The notes under the pieces are model-generated. The model was not told where the DNA came from. It worked only from the letters and a program-made list of their open reading frames with translations, and ran no database searches. From Liolophura sinensis (taxonomy: Eukaryota; Mollusca; Polyplacophora; Chitonida; Chitonidae): a DNA stretch of 64,000 bases. Both the position numbers and the translations under genes were made by a program. Positions 57,701 through 64,000 of the stretch are shown here, one piece after another; within the stretch, counting starts at the first letter, position 1; the number at the start of each line of letters is the position of its first letter. Location: assembly GCF_032854445.1 (NCBI RefSeq), contig NC_088307.1, positions 22,084,017-22,148,016 of the forward strand, written 5' to 3'.

Positions 57701-60700
57701 TTTGGTGGTTTAGCATGTATCCATTTTTTGGTTTAGCATGTATCTATTTTTTGGTGGTTTAGCATGTATCCATTTTTTGGTTTAGCATGTATCTATTTTT
57801 TGGTGGTTTAGCATGTATCCATTTTTTGGTTTAGCATGTATCCATTTTTTGGTTTAGCATGTATCCATTTTTTAGTTTAGCATGTATCTATTTTTTGGTG
57901 GTTTAGCATGTATCTATTTTTTGGTGGTTTAGCATGTATCCATTTTTTGGTTAAGCATGTATCCATTTTTCGGTGGTTTAGCATGCATTAACCAATTGTA
58001 CTCATGCTACAAGAACCTTTCTTTCTGTGACGTCATACACCCTGTTAGACTTTGTAGAGATGAAGTACTTCTGCTGTGGAATCTGAAACAAACAAATAAA
58101 TAGAGGTTCTACAATGAGAGGCCCTGTGTTACAATGGGTATCACTTGAGTTTATTAATTTTCATAACCACAAGACAATGTTTTATGACACAGCATCGTAC
58201 TTGTTCCCATATATGGAATACAATGCGTGGAACCATTTACAATAAAAGGAACTGTCGAGGTTGTGACAAGGAGCTTTTTGTAACAGTAGTTGTCATTGGC
58301 AATAACACTTTATGATGTTGACCATTTAACGTACATGTGTAGTTCTACGGAACTGAGGGAATTAACTAGGTCAAACTATTACTCTGCACTTTGACAGCTT
58401 TGTTTTGATTGGCTACTTGAAGCCTGAAATCATAACTTTCACTCACTAGTTCATGATGACAACAATAGGGCACCACCCATGTGTGGACATAATGGGGTTG
58501 AGTGAGTGAGTGAGTGAGTGCTTGGGGTTTAACGTCGTACTCAACAATTTTTCAGTCATATGACAACGAAGGAATCCATAGGGTGCATGTACGTGTAATG
58601 TGCCTCCTTGTAGCAGGACGATTTCCACCGCTCTTTTATCTAGTGCTGCTTCACTGAGGCGACTTACTGAAGGCCAGTAAGCCGCCCCGCCCGAGCCATT
58701 ATACTGATACGGGTCAACAGTTGTTGCACTATCCCCTTCATGCTGAACGCCAAGCGACATAATGGGTTGAAGTGTGGGAGATACATGTTCACCTACAGAC
58801 CTAGGGGGGTACAACTTTTTACATCATCGACATATTCAGCAAGAGTTTTCTTCTGTGACAGAGGCCACATCTACAGGTGACACGGAAACAGCAGGGATTG
58901 AAGCCATCTAAGCAGGGTTCGTTGAGTTTTAAAATTTCTGAGGTTTTTCCGAGGTTTTTTCCCGGCTACTTTGTTTATATATTGTACGTTTATACAAGCT
59001 TAAAACAATATAAAAATGACCATAGGTTAAGAATTTGACCAGTCAGTCTTTCACACATAAAGAGAAGTGTCTAAGCAATTTCAAAGAAATTTCTCCAAGA
59101 GAATGTCAGTCTTATACAAAGTAGCTCAGATTGGATCAAGGCTTCACCAGGCTCAACTACAAAAACACCTGTTTTTTCCAGGCTATCCTAGGCCTGGAAA
59201 AGTTGTTTTTCAAATTCCAGGCCTATCAAGGTTCTCTAGGCCCCAACAGAACCCTGCCACCAGATCCTGACTTCAGTATATCACAACTGTTCCCTAAGAC
59301 TTCACACAATGGAAACCATACAACTACACTGAAGTGAGCAAGGGCTAGATTTATGTCGTGACAAATTATTGCATTTCTGTGTCTGGCTTCTAAAATTTCC
59401 CTTTCAGCAACATTTCATGGCATTTCTGTCGCGCCATTTTCTTCAAAAATAAAATATCATTACAATATGAACTAGTACTTGAAATGCTAAATGAACATAA
59501 GGATATATACACTTAAATGACAACGTCTCTTCCATTCAACGATAAATCACCAGCGGAAGCTGTGTTTAAAATGATGGCTGAATGTACAAGATCAAGGGGA
59601 ACAACCACAGAATATCAACCAACGAGCCCCTTCACTCGCCTTGCCACTGTGTAAATGAAAATACTAGCGCCCCCTGGTGGTCGAAGGGTCCGAGTTCCGC
59701 CTGGCAAGAGCAGCACTTCAACGTTTGCAGCAGCGAGTCTTCCAAATACCAAATATAAAGTTGGAAAACTACTTTGTACTGATCATAAGATATGCTTCAT
59801 GACTAATTTGTAGGAAATATCTTTGGTCAACATGTAGAATGCCACTACTACCTGAAATCTGAGACCAGAATTATATTAATACAAAAGAAAAAACAGAAGA
59901 GGCAGAGGTTCTAATGCATCAGTGAATATACATCTGCTTTCTTGTAGTTTAAGCTGTTTGTGCACTCTATCAGTGCTTGTTTTAAAGAACTTCCTGAATA
60001 AACTTCCTACATCATTGTTTCAGCACAGGTGTTACTGCATTAGTGAATATCCCAGTATATCACTGTTTCAGGACAGGTTCTAAATGCATTAGTGAATATC
60101 CCTGTACATGTATATCATTGTTTCTGGACAGGTTTTAATGTATTAGTGAATAATCCCAGTGTATTATGGTTTCAGCACAGATTTTAATGCATTAGTAAAT
60201 ATCCCTCTACATTCTTGTTTCAGGACCGGTTTTAAACATTAGTGAATATCCCTGTATATCACTGTTTCAGGACAGGTTTTAATGCATTAGTGAATATCCC
60301 TGTATATCACTGTTTCAGGACAGGTTTTAATGCATTAGTGAATATCCCAGAATACCATTGTTTCAGCACAGATTTTAATGCATTAATGAACACCAAGTAT
60401 ATCATTGTTTGAGGACAGATTTGATTACATTAGTGAATATCCATGTGTAGCATTGTTTTCAGGACAGGCTTATTACAATAGTGAATAATCCCTGTGTATC
60501 ACTGTTTCAGGACAGATTTAATGCATTAGTGAATATCCCTCTATATCATTTATTCAGGACAGAATTTTAATGCATTAGTGAATATCCCAGTAAATCATTG
60601 TATCAAGACAGGTTTTAATGCATTAGTGAGTATCCCTGTATATCATTGTTTCAGGAAAGGTTTTAATGCATTAGTGAGTATCCTTATAAATCAGGTGTAA

Positions 60701-63401
60701 AACATCACTAAATGTCCATTTTGTCTACCCCTATAAGTTGGACAAGGCGTGCTAAGTGTTAATGTATCTCTGGTACCTATGGTTTAAAGTACCATTTACA
60801 ATATTATGGCAGTAATAACAGAGTAATATTACAGAGATAATCCTGACTTCCTATGTCGAACAACATATTCTTCAATTTAAATTTATGAAAAGAAGTTTCT
60901 CATATTAAGATGAAAAATAAGGTATTAAGAAGGACATCTCTAAATCTGACTGGATGCATACATGTAGATGAGAAATATAAACTGCACTGAACATTGTCAC
61001 CAGGCTGGTCGGTTTGTATGGGAAATGATGACCTTTTTTCACAGTGCATATTTGAAGGCACCCAAGGACACCTCATGACTGATACATATATTATATATAC
61101 AGATTTATTGATACTGTTGTTTATCGTTTTCTGAATAAACAGGCCTGTGTTTTATTAGTTTGATAATCAAATTAGCAAGTTCTTTGGTTTCCATATGTCT
61201 TTTTAGTCATCTCCACCTCATAGTCCCAGTAGCCCGATATGTTTTCACAGGCTAAGTTATGCTACGAGTTTGATGGTGGTGGTTAAAAACAGAAGTGCCG
61301 GCACTGTAGGAAGTTCTTATACAATGTCACACACAATATGTATGCTTAATTATCCATACATTCAAAACTGATATTAGACTCAAAAATAAGAGTCCATCAT
61401 AGCTATCTACTTGATTATCAAGGGTTGGACAATGAAAGTTTTTAATTCTAACAGACTGCATATGTTGCACGTGTGGTAAGAGATTATACTGACGGAAAGG
61501 CTATTCATGCATGCATTATATAGGCAATAGCACTCTGAAGTGGACGGTAGAACCAGGTTCAATCCTGGGTTGAGTCACACCTAAGACCTTAAAAGAGGAA
61601 GTCGTAATTTCCTTGCTTGGCGTTTAGCATGAAGGGGATAGTGCAACAACTGATATCACTATAATGGCTCGGGTGGGGCAGCTTACTTGCCTTCGGTAAG
61701 GCGTCTCAGTGAAGCAGCCCTGGGATAAAAGAGTAGAAAAGTGGAAATCCGTCCTGCAACAAGCAGGCACATTACATGCACTCTTAGGATTCATTCCTCG
61801 TCATATGACTGAAACATTGTTTAAGTACGATGTTAAACCCCAAGCCTCACTCACTCACTCACTCACTCTGAAGTGGAGCTATGTGCAGAGGGCTTCCAAA
61901 TGGTAGTATCTACTCTAAGGTCGTAAAGATGCAATCAAAATAACCAATGACAATAGTGAATAATGTATGCACATGCTGTATACCCTGCATTTATTCAGTA
62001 CAGGTCATGCACTGCCTTCCTCTAACTTGCATGTAAGTCTGTCTACCTTTGTGTCTACACAGTGAATACAATGTGTGGTAATGTTTTCCTGCTCATTATT
62101 GCAGTGCGATATTATGTATCTTACTGGATAAAGTCCTTTTATGTTAAAAGCTGTAATAAATAAATTCAGCCTAAAGCCGAGGAAAATCTATGCCTGAGTT
62201 ATCACCCCTAACATATTGCCCCTTCAACTGCAAGGGGGCGCTGCTCCCCCACTAAACAAAATAGCCCACTAAGTAAATCGGTGCAAGTGACAGGGCTCGT
62301 TAGTTGATAGGCCTCTGGAACAACTATGGAACACAATAGATGTGGATAAAGTGGGGATAACTCACTGCTCCGAGGACGTTACTGCAGACTGGATACCCAC
62401 AAGTGTTGATGATAGCTCTCTCTTCCACAATATCAGCATAGTGACTTGGTGTGATGTACAGGCCCTGTAAAGGAAACAGATCACAAACTAATTAAAAGGG
62501 AGAAGGGGATGGGGAGGGGGGAAAACACAAAATTAATAAAGGAATGACAAAAATGTATCTGGAATAGAAAAAATGCATTTCAAAATACATTCACCACTTG
62601 TTAAATGTTATTCGACAGAAAACAAATACATGGACGTAAATGTCTACCAGCTATATGTGGATGGCTTGGTTTTTTCTCACCATAATGCTTGCCGTCGTAT
62701 AAGTGAAATATTCTTGACTACAGTCAAACAAATGGGTTTTATGTCTGGAGATTATAGGAGCTGTAATTTAGGGTTGAAGCAATATCCAGCCTGGAAATAT
62801 GCAGCACGACAAAGACTATTTATTTATTTATTTATTTGATTGGTTTTTTACGCCATACTCAAGAATATTTCACTTATACGACAGCGGCCAGAATTATGGT
62901 GGGAGGAAACTGGGCTCAACTTGGGGAAAACCCCCGACCACAAGCAGATTGCTGTCAGACCTTCCCACATACAGCTGGAGCAGAAGCCAGCATGAGCTGG
63001 ACTTGAACTCACAGTGACCCCATTGGTCAGAGGCTCCTGGGTCAATGCGCTGCATTAGCATGCTCTCGGTCACTGAGGCCCCCTTAACAAACACAATGTC
63101 ATGCACCCAATAATATTCTGACAGCGGTAAACTGTTTGGTACAGGGCAAAACTACCATGAAATGAACACTGTAACTTTTTTAATGCTGTGAGCAGTGTGG
63201 AAATTTGCCATATTGTCCAGCACCAACTTAGAAATTATTTCCAGGCTTGAATCACTATCTATCAGTAAGTCAACGAAGAATCTTACACAATCTGCCAGGT
63301 ACTCTGAAGTAACAGTGTTGTCCAGGAGTTTTTCCACAATCCTGAATGCTCTCTCCTCGTATGCCACACGCTTCCGGATTTTAGCCTCCAACTCCGCCTT
63401 T
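51601..63401 (-). CDS. RPAP2: RPAP2 (RNA polymerase II-associated protein 2, Rtr1 family), 5' end outside window
   Basis: Nine exons in consistent phase encode about 660 residues; human RPAP2 has 612. Only the N-terminal exon is missing. Order: helix KAELEAKIRKRVAYEERAF; Rtr1 zinc domain with TCGYPVC (C-x4-C) and NFCSNKC (C-x3-C), so all four zinc ligands of the family are present; then YFEKQISTTPVWLREEE; a long low-complexity Ser/Thr/Glu region; and a conserved C-terminal domain (DSIAQTRIRRKIVLEKL, LVSTF, FKPGEWTLVALLLV). RPAP2 binds RNA polymerase II, helps its nuclear import, and has been described as a CTD Ser5 phosphatase acting at snRNA genes, though the catalytic mechanism is debated. 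The gene appears intact. Its 4.3-kb intron between 58083 and 62365 carries most of its minisatellites. Confidence 0.92.
52323..52391 (-). CDS. RPAP2: RPAP2 small exon in C-terminal domain
   Basis: 69 bp, phase 2 to 2. Acceptor catttcag/T, donor AAAAT/gtaagt. It encodes LTSTNITFKPGEWTLVALLL and VK, matching [20 protein letters not shown]. Confidence 0.9.
52600..52696 (-). mobile_element. Type A SINE, tRNA-like head only
   Basis: GGGGGCTCCGTGGCCGAGGA at the right end, with CAATGCGGTCGCTGTGAGTT and CAAGCCCAGCTCATGCT. Centre and tail are absent. It lies in an RPAP2 intron. Confidence 0.75.
52787..52867 (-). CDS. RPAP2: RPAP2 exon in C-terminal domain
   Basis: 81 bp, phase 2 to 2. Acceptor tgttggcag/C, donor TTCAG/gtaata. 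It encodes MPEMLAPLGLVIQHISSELR and ELVSTF, aligning with [20 protein letters not shown] and NLVRTF. Confidence 0.9.
52986..53135 (-). mobile_element. Type A SINE, head truncated
   Basis: TTATTTCATTTGTGTTTTAC, TACTCAAGAATATTTCACTT and CTTCCCATGTACGGCCGGAG. It has an internal deletion in the centre and lies in an RPAP2 intron. Confidence 0.8.
53802..53902 (-). CDS. RPAP2: RPAP2 exon, C-terminal domain start
   Basis: 101 bp, phase 0 to 2. Acceptor ttgttcag/GAC, donor GAGAAG/gtattt. It encodes DTEHPVVEPILPPVDSIAQT and RIRRKIVLEKLER, matching [20 protein letters not shown] of human RPAP2. Confidence 0.92.
53948..54011 (-). mobile_element. Type A SINE, tail fragment
   Basis: TTGATGTTTTATGTCGTACT and CAAGAATATTTCACTTATAC only. 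It lies in the 179-bp RPAP2 intron between the large exon and the next one. Confidence 0.7.
54082..55237 (-). CDS. RPAP2: RPAP2 large central exon
   Basis: 1156 bp, phase 2 to 0. Acceptor ccctatcag/G, donor GCAGAA/gtaagt. It encodes about 385 residues, mostly Ser/Thr/Glu/Lys-rich and probably disordered. Islands include LMQLLSRRKKLLSSMI, PQLVQIYCKVFEWVSNDTLK (like the LIEWKTEETLRFLYG region of human RPAP2) and FTQKVLQFYKGTSKR (like IREFYRGRY). Confidence 0.9.
56136..56393 (-). mobile_element. Type A SINE, near full length
   Basis: TTACTTGATTGGTGTTTTAC through CCGGGCAGAGCCTGGGGGAA to GGTCTGGCCACCTCGGCC. The tRNA-like end is diverged. It lies 91 bp from an RPAP2 exon. Confidence 0.85.
56484..56611 (-). 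CDS. RPAP2: RPAP2 exon with second zinc-ligand pair
   Basis: 128 bp, phase 0 to 2. Acceptor attgcag/AAT, donor AACCT/gtaagt. It encodes NFCSNKCFKASKYFEKQIST and TPVWLREEEKPVELKVLD, matching [20 protein letters not shown] and TPVWVREEE. Confidence 0.93.
57030..57990. repeat. 22/25-bp minisatellite in RPAP2 intron, about 40 units
   Basis: TTTAGCATGTATCCATTTTT plus TTGG alternates irregularly with a version that adds GTGG. Variants have GTATCTATT, ATTGATCC or TGTTTTGC. The array ends about 25 bp before the donor side of the 58017-58082 exon. Confidence 0.93.
58017..58082 (-). CDS. RPAP2: RPAP2 small exon
   Basis: 66 bp, phase 0 to 0. Acceptor tgtttcag/ATT, donor AGAAAG/gttctt (weak). It encodes IPQQKYFISTKSNRVYDVTE and RK, matching [20 protein letters not shown] of human RPAP2. 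Confidence 0.92.
58493..58768 (-). mobile_element. Type B tRNA-SINE, 5'-truncated
   Basis: Starts with (GAGT)n and GCTTGGGGTTTAACGTCGTA, then TTTCCACCGCTCTTTTATC and AGCCATTATACTGATACGGG, ending near GCTGAACGCCAAGCGACATA. It lacks the tRNA-like head and lies in the large RPAP2 intron. Confidence 0.85.
60010..60695. repeat. 48-bp minisatellite in RPAP2 intron, about 14 units
   Basis: The unit contains TTTTAATGCATTAGTGAATA, TCCCTGTATATCACTG and TTTCAGGACAGG. Indels make the period drift. Degenerate flanking copies begin near 59910. Confidence 0.9.
61540..61868 (+). mobile_element. Type B tRNA-SINE, full length
   Basis: Head with GGTAGAACCAGGTTCAATCC (B-box-like) and TGGGTTGAGTCACACCTAAG, body GTCTCAGTGAAGCAGCCCTG, tail TTTAAGTACGATGTTAAACC and (CACT)n. 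It lies in the large RPAP2 intron. Confidence 0.88.
62366..62464 (-). CDS. RPAP2: RPAP2 exon with first zinc-ligand pair
   Basis: 99 bp, phase 0 to 0. Acceptor ctttacag/GGC, donor GGAGCA/gtgagt. It encodes GLYITPSHYADIVEERAIIN and TCGYPVCSNVLGA, matching RFITPAHYSDVVDERSIV and LCGYPLC of human RPAP2. Confidence 0.93.
62660..62725 (+). mobile_element. Type A SINE, tail fragment
   Basis: GGATGGCTTGGTTTTTTCTC, CACCATAATGCTTGCCGTCG and TATAAGTGAAATATTCTTGA, with no poly-A/AAAT end. Confidence 0.7.
62815..63083 (-). mobile_element. Type A tRNA-SINE, near full length
   Basis: (TTTA)n, GATTGGTTTTTTACGCCATA, a conserved centre, and GTCACTGAGGCCCCC at the right end. It lies 204 bp downstream of the first RPAP2 exon in the window (minus-strand sense). 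Confidence 0.88.
63287..63401 (-). CDS. RPAP2: RPAP2 exon with Rtr1 N-terminal helix
   Basis: 115 bp. Acceptor attttcag/A, donor GATTGT/gtaaga. It encodes KAELEAKIRKRVAYEERAFR and IVEKLLDNTVTSEYLADC, aligning with [20 protein letters not shown] and IVEQLLEENITEEFLMEC of human RPAP2. The ORF continues past the donor into the intron; I end it at the donor because the next exon continues the human alignment. Confidence 0.92.
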
Positions 63402-64000
63402 CTGAAAATAAAATGAAACAGATAACTGTGGGATTGCATATATCTAATATCAATCTTAATGACATTTCACTCATGGAAGAGCAACTAAACAGTACAATGA
63501 GTAGCATCAGGCACACATAGCAACCAAAGCCCCAAGAACAACTGAAGCATGATGGTCATGAAAGTTCCCTCTAAGAAACTGGGATTGAAAATGAAATGAA
63601 GAACAGTCATAACACAACCAAATATGATAAAATTTGATTTTGTCAGGCAAAGAGTTTTGTATTCAAGACTGTGGATCTTTGGGCTGTTTACCTCTGGGCT
63701 CCATTTGCCCAACACTTGTGTGCAAAGCCCATATACCATCAGGGTTTTAACCCCAACTTCTGGCATATCAGTGAGCGCCCCCACTTGGAACTCCTGAGAG
63801 CTTGTATCTCTCATAGGCCCTATATGAAATGTGAACGTCAAGACAGCCGGGTTTTGGACTTATAAGGCTGTAAAGCAGATGTTTTGTATTAACACCCATC
63901 TTAATTAGACAACTTTTTCACCGCTGTGTGTGAGTGAGTGAGTGTGTTGGCTCAATTAAAACGGCTCATGCCTGGACGTCCACAGTCCCAAACTGACTCA
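63402..64000 (-). other. RPAP2 upstream intron, no exon seen
   Basis: 600 bp to the window edge. I find no match to the RPAP2 N-terminus, and the ORFs here lack conserved features. A (GAGT)n tract lies at 63928-63944. Confidence 0.5.

Noticed and set aside
63152-63286. Extension of the RPAP2 exon ORF (RFFVDLLIDSDS...)
   Set aside because: A gtaaga donor lies at 63286-63281, and the next exon at 62464 continues the human RPAP2 alignment exactly, so the extension is intronic.

Overview
The window is nuclear DNA of an animal, most likely a marine lophotrochozoan (mollusc or brachiopod). The evidence is intron-rich genes with GT-AG splicing, many tRNA-derived SINEs of types I associate with such genomes, and many minisatellites. 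It contains no prokaryotic operon, CRISPR array or recognisable viral element.

Three conserved genes were rebuilt exon by exon from splice sites, reading phase and recalled human proteins. (1) CCDC18, a coiled-coil protein gene, minus strand: 16 coding exons from 31953 down to 14186, about 889 codons; the 3' part lies beyond the left edge. (2) RPL5 (ribosomal protein uL18), plus strand: seven firm coding exons 39188-46751 plus an inferred first exon holding only the start codon, probably at 35020-35022; 296 aa in total, human length 297. (3) RPAP2 (Rtr1 family), minus strand: nine coding exons 63401-51601; the N-terminal exon lies beyond the right edge. CCDC18 and RPL5 appear to diverge from a shared promoter near 34.7-34.95 kb. 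The same three genes lie close together on human chromosome 1p22, so this is a conserved block.

Layout: 1-13970 is a tandem array of about 150 units of 90 bp lying in the CCDC18 intron after exon 16. About 30 bp of the unit matches the 3' end and splice donor of exon 16. Each unit on the gene's strand can be read as acceptor, 39-nt phase-preserving mini-exon, donor. This is the most unusual feature of the window. 14.2-32 kb is CCDC18, including a fold-back element, a SINE with an internal minisatellite and a tandem duplication of the end of exon 15. 35-46.8 kb is RPL5, whose introns carry 39-, 46- and 57-bp minisatellites and a cluster of CRE-like sites. 46.8-51.5 kb is mostly intergenic, with a relic of a cytochrome P450 last exon that lacks the haem cysteine. 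51.5-64 kb is RPAP2, with 22/25-bp and 48-bp minisatellites in its introns.

The exon models are inference from the sequence. No transcript or database search was available.
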